From NCBI RefSeq assembly GCF_900636325.1, contig NZ_LR134263.1, forward strand, positions 186,001 to 250,000: DNA of 64,000 nucleotides, given 5' to 3'. Origin of the DNA: Staphylococcus delphini (GTDB taxonomy: Bacteria; Bacillota; Bacilli; Staphylococcales; Staphylococcaceae). This document shows positions 17,337 to 25,900 of the stretch, piece by piece (within the stretch, counting starts at the first letter, position 1; each line of letters starts with the position of its first letter). A model generated the notes under the pieces. That model was given only the letters and a program-made list of their open reading frames with translations. It was not told where the DNA came from and did not search any database. Made by a program: the position numbers and the translations under genes.

Positions 17337-17558
17337 AAGTCCATCAATGCCGAACCAACCGATGAACATGGGCGCTCACGGTGAAATGTCACACGACAAA
17401 GCACCAAAACATGAAGCGAAAGCATTACCTGAAACAGGTGAAACATCAACAAATCAAGCGCCATTATTCGGTGGCTTACTTGCAGCATTAGGTGCATTAT
17501 TTGTTGTGGGTCGTCGTAAAAAACAAAAAGATCAATAATCCAAAGTAATAGCGATTCA

Positions 17559-17596
17559 AGAGGCTTAGAGCGTAACAGTTCTAGGTCTCTTTTTTA
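17559..17596 (+). terminator. Terminator after the adhesin gene
   Basis: AGAGGCTTAGA pairs imperfectly with TCTAGGTCTCT, followed by TTTTTT. Confidence 0.6.
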
Positions 17597-17753
17597 CATA
17601 TTGACAGGGAAAGTATCTCAGATTGCATCATTGTTAAAAGCAATTTTGTACGTATCCAGGGGCAATGATTGATGAAAATTGAACTCTATCATGGTAAGGG
17701 GACGGTGTAATCAAAGTGGGAAACAGTTCAGAAAGATGTTTTGAAAAATAAAT

Positions 17754-17795
17754 AACACATGTCGAAACTGACCATGAAAGCCTTCAACATGTGTT
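17754..17795. terminator. Hairpin after the ICMT-like gene
   Basis: AACACATGT pairs perfectly with ACATGTGTT around a 24-base loop, just beyond the stop at 17801 on the minus strand; T-rich flanks on both strands. Confidence 0.5.
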
Positions 17796-17800
17796 GGTTT

Positions 17801-18295
17801 TTATAGTGACATAAGCTTTTCTTCTTGGCGAATACGCACGAACAAGAAGTAAGCATATGGAATCAATAAGATAGATGTATAGGTCGCATGTGTAAGCAAC
17901 AGTACACCGATTAATTCTGGAATAATATTCAAATAGTAGTTCGGATGTTTCGTAATGCGGTATAAGCCCGAACGAATGATAGGGTGGTCTGGTAAAATAT
18001 ACAATTTCAATGTCCAAATCGGTCCTAAAGTTTTAATAACGTGGAATAAAACGAGGTACGCTAACACAAGGATAATCAGACCTACAGTATTCATCAAACG
18101 CCATGTGTCATGGTTCAATAATGTCTCAATTGCAGCACCGACATAAATTAAAATATGCGTGATTGCTAGCCATTTCGAGTTCTTTTCGCCGTAAGCTTGC
18201 GCACCTTGTTGCACGAGTTGCTTCGAATGTTTGATCGAAATCGCAAGGCTAAACAGACGAATAATAAAGAAAATCAGTAAAATAATAAAAGCCAT
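17801..18295 (-). CDS. Isoprenylcysteine carboxyl methyltransferase-family membrane protein
   Basis: A 164-residue protein with about five hydrophobic segments. The C-terminal half has the family hallmarks: SGLYRITKHPNYY, which binds S-adenosylmethionine, and RIRQEEKLM at the end. Bacteria do not prenylate proteins like eukaryotes, so the substrate is unknown; relatives methylate small lipids or isoprenoid acids. GGGAGG lies before the ATG. It has its own promoter (18330-18357) and a hairpin after the stop, so it is likely monocistronic. Confidence 0.75.
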   Translation of the reverse strand: MAFIILLIFFIIRLFSLAISIKHSKQLVQQGAQAYGEKNSKWLAITHILIYVGAAIETLLNHDTWRLMNTVGLIILVLAYLVLFHVIKTLGPIWTLKLYILPDHPIIRSGLYRITKHPNYYLNIIPELIGVLLLTHATYTSILLIPYAYFLFVRIRQEEKLMSL

Positions 18296-18329
18296 GATGT
18301 TCCTCCCAATTAAATAAAGTCAATTTATT

Positions 18330-18357
18330 CTTATATTTTATAGTTTGCCATTTCCAA
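18330..18357 (-). promoter_or_regulatory. Promoter of the ICMT-like gene
   Basis: Minus-strand TTGGAA at 18352-18357, 16-base spacer, TATAAG at 18330-18335. Confidence 0.5.
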
Positions 18358-18508
18358 TTGCTATTAACTAATTATTAAATGTATAGAAACCATCAACTTT
18401 TTTGGTATTTTGAAATGATTTTATATAATCAATGTGTAAAACATAATATAAATTAACAGTTAAGCGTAAAAATAATACAGTTAGGCAAAAATCGAAATGT
18501 TTAAGATG

Positions 18509-18537
18509 TTGATTTGTTATATTAATAGTGTGATAAA
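18509..18537 (+). promoter_or_regulatory. Possible promoter of the lipase gene
   Basis: TTGATT at 18509-18514, 17-base spacer, GATAAA at 18532-18537. The -10 is weak. Confidence 0.4.
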
Positions 18538-18559
18538 TAAGATTTAAGGGGGAATACAA

Positions 18560-20509
18560 TTGGAGAAATTCAATAAATGTAACACTTTTGCACTTAGAAA
18601 ACTATCAATGGGTGTCTCTTCCATCATGATTGCATCGGGATTGTTTATCGTAGCGGGACAAGATGGACAAGCAGCAGAAAACGCACAAGTAGCAGATGTT
18701 CAGCAGCAAGACATAACTCAGAAGCCGCAAGAATCCAATGAAGCACAAATAGAAGTGAAGCAACAAGACATCACGCAATCACAACCTCAAGAAACGAAAA
18801 AAGTATTGGGTTCTAGCGATTCAATCTCTTTGAATGATAAGCCTGAAACCAGCGAATCGCCTCTAGTCAAACAACCTGCTCCTTCTGAAAAAACAACAAC
18901 TGATCCAACAGAAGTTGATCATAAAAAAGTATCTGACACTCTTCCGCAAAGACCTCCAGTTACTGAAAAGGGCAATAGTAAGACAATGGTATCAGAAAAA
19001 GACACGTCGCAAACAGCCCCTACTGAAAAGCCAGAGTTAGATCCAGAGTTTTCAGTAGTGGACCGACAAAATAAAGATAAAGACCTAGAGGAACAAACAA
19101 AGCCGGCACAAAAGCCAGAGTTAGATCCAGAGTTTTCGGTAGTCGACCAACAAAATAAAGACAAGAATCCAAAGAATAAAACGGAGCAACAATCTAAAGC
19201 GACAGAAGCGCCAAAGAAAGATGTAAAACCAAAACCAGCTGAGCAAACTAAAAAAGTCGTTGCACCGCGTTCAAAAGCAACAGCCCAACCCGCACGTACC
19301 ACTTCGCATGGGCAAACACAAACAACACCAGCACCAACGATTACTGATAAAGTCAAATCGCTAGTTAAATCTAAGTTTATTAATAGAGATCCGATTATTT
19401 TTGTACACGGTTTTTCCGTTTTGGTGGGGGATAATGCGCCTAAAGGTTCGAACTATTGGGGCGGAACGAAATACAAAATGATTGAAGATCTGCGTAATGC
19501 AGGTTACAACGTTTTTGAAGCAAGTGTGAGTGCATTTGGTAGTAACTGGGATCGTGCGTCTGAGCTATATGCTTACATTAAAGGTGGCATCGTCGATTAT
19601 GGTGCGGCACATGCTACAAAATATGGTCACGAACGCTATGGTAGAACGTACGAAGGCATTTTACCGAATTGGCATCCTGGACAAAGAATTCATTTAGTTG
19701 GTCATAGTATGGGAGGCCAAACGATTCGTCTATTAGAACAGTTATTGCGTCAAGGAGACTCAGAAGAAATTGCTTATCAAAAAGAACATGGTGGCACAAT
19801 CAGTGAACTCTTCCAAGGTCATCATGACAATATGGTGACTTCGATTACGACAATTGCTACACCGCATAATGGAACAGTGGCTTCAGATGATTTAGGCAAT
19901 ACTGAATTTATTAAACGTTTATTATACGAATACAATATCTTTGCTGGTCGTAAAGGTCAAAAAATTGATTATGGACTAAAACAGTGGGGATTAGCGCAAC
20001 GTGAGGGAGAAACGTATGCGGAATATGCAAAACGCGTCAGCAATAGTCCTTTGTTTACATCTAAAGATACAGCGCTATATGATTTAACACGTGAAGGTGC
20101 AAGTATATTAAATGCCCGTGTCGATTTGAATCCTGATGTTTATTATAAATCTTATACAGGCTCAGCGACATATGAAACGATTTTTGGTACACAAATTGCT
20201 GATCCGTATATGAATATTGGCCACGTCTTAACAGGCGATTTAATTGGGATGACAGATGATCCAGCTTGGAGAGAAAATGACGGTCTCGTGTCAGTTATTT
20301 CATCACAACACCCTGATGATGAAGCGTTCGAAAATGTCGACTTTAATGCACCCGCAGTCAAAGGTATTTGGCAAGTGACACCAACATTAAACGGTTGGGA
20401 TCACACGGACTTTACAGGTCAAGATGCACTCGACTGGCATCATCCAGGTGCAGAGTTACAAAAATTTTACCATGACTTAGTGGAAGATTTAGTACGTAAA
20501 GAAGCATAG
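18560..20509 (+). CDS. Secreted staphylococcal lipase precursor (YSIRK-type signal)
   Basis: A 649-residue prepro-lipase that hydrolyses triacylglycerols outside the cell. Start is TTG 18560, set by AAGGGGGA seven bases before it. A YSIRK-like signal (FALRKLSMGVSS) is followed by a hydrophilic propeptide of roughly 230 residues rich in Gln, Lys, Glu and Pro, with a duplicated KPELDPEFSVVD segment. The mature enzyme starts about where FINRDPIIFVHGF begins. The nucleophile Ser lies in GHSMGG, and NDGLVSVISSQHP fits the Asp/His part of the triad and the Ca site region. It belongs to the Geh/Sal group; the exact paralogue is not assigned. Confidence 0.88.
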   Translation: MEKFNKCNTFALRKLSMGVSSIMIASGLFIVAGQDGQAAENAQVADVQQQDITQKPQESNEAQIEVKQQDITQSQPQETKKVLGSSDSISLNDKPETSESPLVKQPAPSEKTTTDPTEVDHKKVSDTLPQRPPVTEKGNSKTMVSEKDTSQTAPTEKPELDPEFSVVDRQNKDKDLEEQTKPAQKPELDPEFSVVDQQNKDKNPKNKTEQQSKATEAPKKDVKPKPAEQTKKVVAPRSKATAQPARTTSHGQTQTTPAPTITDKVKSLVKSKFINRDPIIFVHGFSVLVGDNAPKGSNYWGGTKYKMIEDLRNAGYNVFEASVSAFGSNWDRASELYAYIKGGIVDYGAAHATKYGHERYGRTYEGILPNWHPGQRIHLVGHSMGGQTIRLLEQLLRQGDSEEIAYQKEHGGTISELFQGHHDNMVTSITTIATPHNGTVASDDLGNTEFIKRLLYEYNIFAGRKGQKIDYGLKQWGLAQREGETYAEYAKRVSNSPLFTSKDTALYDLTREGASILNARVDLNPDVYYKSYTGSATYETIFGTQIADPYMNIGHVLTGDLIGMTDDPAWRENDGLVSVISSQHPDDEAFENVDFNAPAVKGIWQVTPTLNGWDHTDFTGQDALDWHHPGAELQKFYHDLVEDLVRKEA

Positions 20510-20521
20510 CACAAAAGAAAA

Positions 20522-20552
20522 GCCCAACATCTCTATCGCAGGAATGTTGGGC
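20522..20552. terminator. Terminator of the mqo operon (and possibly the lipase gene)
   Basis: GCCCAACAT pairs perfectly with ATGTTGGGC; on the minus strand TTTTCTTTT follows. Located between convergent genes. Confidence 0.7.
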
Positions 20553-20562
20553 ATTGGTTTAT

Positions 20563-20664
20563 CTAGTATTCAATATTTGGTGCTTTATTCACATGTTGTT
20601 GATAACGTTTTAAAGCAACAAAAGCAGCAGTGAGTACAGTTGCAACGACTAATAATTTTTTCAT
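20563..20664 (-). CDS. 33-residue membrane peptide downstream of mqo
   Basis: MKKLLVVATVLTAAFVALKR starts the peptide, which ends QQHVNKAPNIEY: one membrane helix then a short polar tail. AAAGGAG stands eight bases before the ATG and the start lies 14 bases after the mqo stop, so it is co-transcribed. A terminator follows. Function unknown; it could be a small subunit or membrane tether for the quinone-linked enzyme. Too short for routine gene calling. Confidence 0.6.
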   Translation of the reverse strand: MKKLLVVATVLTAAFVALKRYQQHVNKAPNIEY

Positions 20665-20677
20665 ACTAGCAACTCCT

Positions 20678-22171
20678 TTACTCGTAGTAGTTTAATTCTA
20701 AGTCTTTAGAAGTTTGTTGACGTGTTTTTCTCATTAAGTCAACATCTTCAATTAATGATTGACCATATGAAGGAATCATTTTTTGTAATTTTGGTGTCCA
20801 TTCAGACTCATATTCAGCAAAGTTGCGTTCTAATACTTCAAGTGCAACAGAGACTGACGTAGAAGCCCCTGGTGATTCACCTAATAATGCGATAACAGTA
20901 TGGTCTTGTGAGTTAACCACTTCTGTACCGAATTGGATGAATCCTTTACCGTATTCTTCAGTGTCTTTGATGACTTGAACACGTTTACCCGCTGTATATA
21001 ATTCCCAATCTTGATCTTTTGCTTCAGGGTAGAATGTACGTAAGTGGTTCATGCAACCCTCTTTAGTCATTAAGATTTGATCGATTGAGTATTTGATTAA
21101 TGGTAAGTTTTTCACTGCCGCAGCAAGTAAAGTTGTGATGTTGTATGGTTTAACCGACTTGAATAAATCTAAGTTTGAACCATTTTTCAAGAATTTAGGA
21201 CCAATGCTTGCGAAAGGTCCGAATAATAATGCTTTACGGCCATTAATGTAACGTGTATCCAAGTGAGGTACAGTCATTGGAGGTGTACCTGGTGGCTCTT
21301 TACCGTAGACTTTCACACCGTGTTCTTCGATAACATCTGGGTTAGTACACATTAAGAATTGTCCTGTAATAGGGAAACCACCTAAATGTTTACTTTCAGG
21401 AATACCTGTTTTTTGTAACAATGGAATCGCACCGCCACCAGCACCGATGAAGATGTAATCAGCAAGTTGAACTTGAGACTCACCCGTATTGCGGTTGACC
21501 ACTGTGACTTCCCATTTACCGTCATTACGACGATTGAAGTCTTTCACTTCATGGTTGTAGTGGACGTCTGCATTTTTGTGTGCTTCGATACTTTTCGCCA
21601 TTTTGCGTGTTAATTCACCAAAGTTAACGTCAGTACCTTCGTCGATTTTACTTGCAGCCATAATGTCACTTGCACTACGACCTTGCATCATTAATGGCAT
21701 CCATTTTCTCATCACTTCAATATCTTCAGTGTATTCGATATTGTCGAACATTGGGAAGTCTTTCATTTTGTTGTAACGGTCTTTTAAGAACTGAACGTTA
21801 TTTTTCCCACGTACGAAGCTGATGTGTGGAAGAGGGTGGATGAAATCTTTTGGTGTATCAATGTTTTTACTTTTTACAAGATAGCTCCAAAATTGTTTTG
21901 ATATTTCAAATTCCTCGTTAATCTCTTTTGCTTTTTCGATGTCGATTGAACCGTCTGGTTGTTTTACAGTATAGTTCAATTCGCAAAGTGCAGCGTGACC
22001 AGTACCGGCATTGTGACGTTCATTTGAACTCTCAACACCTGGACTATCTAAACGCTCATATAATTTAAGATTCCATTCTGGTTCTAAATCTTTAATCATT
22101 GAGGCGAAAGTCGTACTTAATACACCGGCACCAATAATGACTATGTCTTTTGGTTCTGATTGAGTTGGCAT
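20678..22171 (-). CDS. mqo: Malate:quinone oxidoreductase-family enzyme (Mqo2/Lqo-like)
   Basis: A 497-residue FAD enzyme of the Mqo family. The N-terminal dinucleotide-binding GAGVLSTTFASM, SSNERHNAGTGHAALCELNY, GRSASDIMAASKIDEGTDVNFG and GESPGASTSVS are all typical. It oxidises a 2-hydroxy acid and passes electrons to menaquinone at the membrane face. Staphylococci have two paralogues; the sequence as I remember it is closest to S. aureus Mqo2, shown to act on L-lactate (Lqo). The substrate cannot be decided from sequence alone. A 33-residue peptide gene follows in the operon. Confidence 0.85.
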   Translation of the reverse strand: MPTQSEPKDIVIIGAGVLSTTFASMIKDLEPEWNLKLYERLDSPGVESSNERHNAGTGHAALCELNYTVKQPDGSIDIEKAKEINEEFEISKQFWSYLVKSKNIDTPKDFIHPLPHISFVRGKNNVQFLKDRYNKMKDFPMFDNIEYTEDIEVMRKWMPLMMQGRSASDIMAASKIDEGTDVNFGELTRKMAKSIEAHKNADVHYNHEVKDFNRRNDGKWEVTVVNRNTGESQVQLADYIFIGAGGGAIPLLQKTGIPESKHLGGFPITGQFLMCTNPDVIEEHGVKVYGKEPPGTPPMTVPHLDTRYINGRKALLFGPFASIGPKFLKNGSNLDLFKSVKPYNITTLLAAAVKNLPLIKYSIDQILMTKEGCMNHLRTFYPEAKDQDWELYTAGKRVQVIKDTEEYGKGFIQFGTEVVNSQDHTVIALLGESPGASTSVSVALEVLERNFAEYESEWTPKLQKMIPSYGQSLIEDVDLMRKTRQQTSKDLELNYYE

Positions 22172-22244
22172 ACCTAATCACCTTTCATTTGTTGTTTAGT
22201 GCGGAATATGATTGCAACCATGTCCCTCGAATTACTTCATATAT

Positions 22245-22250
22245 ATTATA
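22245..22250 (-). promoter_or_regulatory. Possible -10 box of the mqo gene
   Basis: Minus-strand TATAAT about 75 bases before the start; -35 (TTTCGT) is weak. Confidence 0.4.
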
Positions 22251-22921
22251 ATACATTTTCTATCATGACGAAAACATATCACTCTAAGTATGGTTGAAAC
22301 AAAAAATAAAAATTTGTGACGCATCAATAAAAGTAATCATAGAGGGGATCATACGCGTTACTCTATTAATAATAACCCGTATTAAAGGATTGAATCAATG
22401 GTTTTTATTAAGAATTAAAATGTTTTTCAAATTGATAAAAATAAGTAAAGATAAAAAGAGAATAAAGATGCTACGTAAGATCATGTCATTGTTTATTCAG
22501 GTATTCTAGCAAATTTTTTGATCATTTTTAGCGCCACTCCCTCAGCAACATGCCTTCTTAAAGCCAGCACTTGAATATTTTTTCGTTTATTTTCAAACTT
22601 AACTAAAGTTTAAAAGGTATTAAATTTTTAATTGATTTGATTAATCAGATATATAGACAAACGATGAAAACTAATTAAACACCATGTACAGCCTTTATTT
22701 AAGCGATTTTATTTGTCTATTTTTTCGTTTATACAAATATTCCATTACATAAAATTAATGCATTATTATTAGTAAAAAAAACAAACGATGAAATCTGTTA
22801 TATTTAAAACAAGATAAAGAGAAATATTATATTGCGCGCATGATAAAAACGTATTATTATCTATTAATGCAGTGGCAGCAGGTTTGAACCTCATGGAAAT
22901 TTATTATATGGGAGTTTTGCA
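22251..22921 (+). promoter_or_regulatory. Long AT-rich leader of the serine-rich adhesin with four alternating 13-mers
   Basis: About 670 bases without a supported gene. The 13-mer TTTTTTCGTTTAT occurs at 22578-22590 and 22720-22732. ACAAACGATGAAA occurs at 22657-22669 and 22781-22793; its complement TTTCATCGTTTGT matches the first in ten of thirteen positions. The order is forward, reverse, forward, reverse. This is a candidate control region for srr expression. GGGAG stands before the srr ATG. No confident -10/-35 pair was found; a 71-codon frame at 22294-22509 has no ribosome binding site. Confidence 0.45.
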
Positions 22922-25900
22922 ATGACAAGAAAATTTAGGGAATTTAAAAAGAGTTTAATACAGGAAACCGCAAGAGTGAAACTTTACAAGTCAGGTAAAA
23001 GTTGGGTAAAGGCGAGTATTAGAGAATTTCATTTTCTCAAAGCACTCGGTCTCTCATTTTTAAGTCATGACATTGTAAAAAATGAAGAAGGAGAAGTCAC
23101 AGTCGCGTTTGGTGACAAGGTGAAACAGCAGGCACTGCGGACAACCGCCATTGCAGGGGGCATGTTTACGGTTAATATGTTGCACGATCAACAAGCATTT
23201 GCTGCATCTGACGCACCACTGACTTCAGAAATTTCAACAAAAAGCCAAACTGTAGGGGATCAAACATCTATTACGATTGAAAAATCAACTTCTGGAGATA
23301 GCCAAAGTCAACAAGGCGTAGAGAGCGAACGTAATGCAGATTCTGAAGCAACGCCAGTATCAACGCATCAAACCAATGCTGCCTCATCAGAATCAACAAG
23401 TCGTCTTTCTGCATCTCAATCAGCGTCGATGTCCACTTCAGATTCAAAATCAGTATCAACATCTGAGTCTGATTCAAGATCAGTATCAGCATCAACATCA
23501 GCTTCGGACGCTGCTAAAGCTGAATCAGAAAGCAGCCAGTCAAACCAAGATGAAACAAGCCAATCTGCAAGCAGTGAATCCGAAAGTAAGTCAACAGAAA
23601 AAGATACAAAAGTAGTGTCACAACAGCATCAAGCAAGTGCAGTAGTCCAAAATATTTCGAGTACTTCTATTGATAGTCGTACGAATCATCGCAATGATTC
23701 ATTGAGCCAGATTAAAAATGAAGCTAAAAACGAATCGTTAGCACAATCACCATTCTCTGCGACACAAAGTCCAGATTCAGCAGTACAACGTGTGAATATT
23801 CAACCACGTTCAGCGCAAGGGTATTCAGGTTTTAGAGCTGCCGGAGATTCTACAGCTAATAGCAATGTACTTCCTAGACGTGATAAGAGTAAGCCGTTCA
23901 CAGAAAGGTCCAAAGTATCGAAAGTGTATGTGAATCAAGCTACAGGTTATAACCCTTATTATCCTATTTTCTCTAAAACAGTCATCTACAGTGATGGTAA
24001 AACCATGGAGGTTTTTAACTTAATCACTATAGACAATCCAAATACACCACAAATCGAAAAGAATGGGTGGCCAACAACTGTAAACACTTTTCCTATTCAA
24101 AACGTTTATGATGGTAATCAAAATCCTTTTGGCAAGTTGAAGCTCGGAACTGGGTATGGTACGCCAACGATCCAACAAGGTGTTTGGGATAATAATGCAA
24201 AGACTTGGATTGGCGGTACTTCTCCAAAAGCAGCTTTAGGTAACGCGAAGGATGGTTATTATTGGCAAGGTATAAATTTTTATAAATACATGGCAGAGAA
24301 AGGCTATGGTATAGCAGCATGGATTCATGTTCCAATCAACAATCCGAGTGGAGATTTAAATTGGACGTTCCATCCTAACGCACAGTACAAAAAAACTAGG
24401 TCGGGAGGAAAATACGACTTTTTTGAAAGTACTTATTTAAGGGGGAAAGATCCTTATTATGCATGGCTGAAGTCGCCAGAAGGCAGTGCGTCTCTTTCTC
24501 AATCAACATCTGAAGTGCAAGCGAGTGAATCACGTTCAAGGTCTATTGTGCAATCTATTGAGGATAGCCGTTCTCAATCCATCTCAGATTCAGAATCTAC
24601 AGTGAAGTCAAAATCGCTGAGCACGTATAATTCGCAATCACTTTCAACAAGCAAGTCAATAGCGGACAGCAAGGCAGCGAGTACAGCGAAGTCAAGATCG
24701 ATTTCGACAAGCCAATCCATAGAAGACAGCAAGGTAGCAAGCACAGCGAAATCAAGATCAATTTCGACAAGCGAATCTATAGCGAAGAGTAAGGCAGCAA
24801 GTACAGCGAAGTCGAAATCAATTTCGACGAGTCAATCTATAGCGGACAGTAAGGCAGCAAGTACAGCGAAATCAAGATCGATTTCGACGAGTCAATCTAT
24901 AGCGGACAGTAAGGCAGCAAGTACAGCGAAATCAAGATCGATTTCGACGAGTCAATCTATAGCGGACAGTAAGGCAGCAAGTACAGCGAAATCAAGATCG
25001 ATTTCGACGAGTCAATCTATAGCGGACAGTAAGGCAGCAAGTACAGCGAAATCAAAATCGATTTCGACGAGTCAATCTATAGCGGACAGCAAGGCGGCAA
25101 GTACGGCGAAATCAAGATCGATTTCAACGAGCGAATCATTAAGTACAGCGAAGTCGAAATCCATTTCAACGAGCGAATCATTAAGTACAGCGAAGTCGAA
25201 ATCCATTTCAACGAGCGAGTCATTAAGTACAGCGAAGTCGAAATCCATTTCAACGAGTGAGTCATTAAGCACAGCGAAATCGAAATCCATTTCAACGAGC
25301 GAGTCATTAAGCACAGCGAAGTCGAAATCCATTTCAACGAGTGAGTCATTAAGCACAGCGAAATCGAAATCCATTTCAACGAGTGAGTCATTAAGCACAG
25401 CGAAATCGAAATCCATTTCAACGAGTGAGTCATTAAGCACAGCGAAATCGAAATCCATTTCAACGAGTGAGTCATTAAGCACAGCGAAATCAAAATCGAT
25501 TTCAACGAGTGAGTCACTAAGTACAGAGAAATCAAAATCGATTTCAACGAGCGAGTCGTTAAGCACAGCGAAATCGAAATCCATTTCAACGAGTGAGTCA
25601 TTAAGCACAGAGAAATCAAAATCGATTTCAACGAGCGAATCATTAAGTACAGCGAAGTCGAAATCCATTTCAACGAGCGAATCATTAAGTACAGCGAAGT
25701 CGAAATCCATTTCAACGAGTGAGTCACTAAGTACAGAGAAATCAAAATCGATTTCAACGAGCGAATCATTAAGTACAGCGAAGTCGAAATCCATTTCAAC
25801 GAGCGAATCATTAAGTACAGCGAAGTCGAAATCCATTTCAACGAGTGAGTCACTAAGTACAGAGAAATCAAAATCGATTTCAACGAGCGAGTCACTAAGC

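Larger units (their letters stand above)
13123..17538 (+). pseudogene. Sdr-type LPxTG cell-wall adhesin interrupted by an in-frame TAG
   Basis: One frame of 1471 codons, broken only by TAG at 13702. Before it come a YSIRK-type signal ([14 protein letters not shown]) and an acidic Glu/Thr-rich N1-like region. After it come an N2-N3-like region with KYTFTDYVD, close to the TYTFTDYVD motif of MSCRAMM adhesins, six SdrD-like B modules of about 118 residues with Ca-loop-like DxNxDGxQ motifs, a Pro-rich stalk, LPETG, a hydrophobic helix and RRKKQ. There is no serine-aspartate stalk. Upstream of the stop 193 residues would be made and released unanchored. The next candidate start (TTG 13768) has no ribosome binding site or signal peptide. 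Suppression, an error in the read or recent loss are the options. AAAGGGTGAT precedes ATG 13123. Confidence 0.8.

Noticed and set aside
13768-17538. Adhesin remainder as an independent gene
   Set aside because: Begins at an internal TTG without a ribosome binding site or signal peptide, in the same frame as the upstream part.
22294-22509. 71-codon frame in the adhesin leader
   Set aside because: No ribosome binding site, Lys/Ile-rich composition typical of random AT-rich DNA.
24841-25080. CRISPR-like regular repeats
   Set aside because: The 60-base units are contiguous and in frame with the adhesin; there are no spacers and no cas genes.
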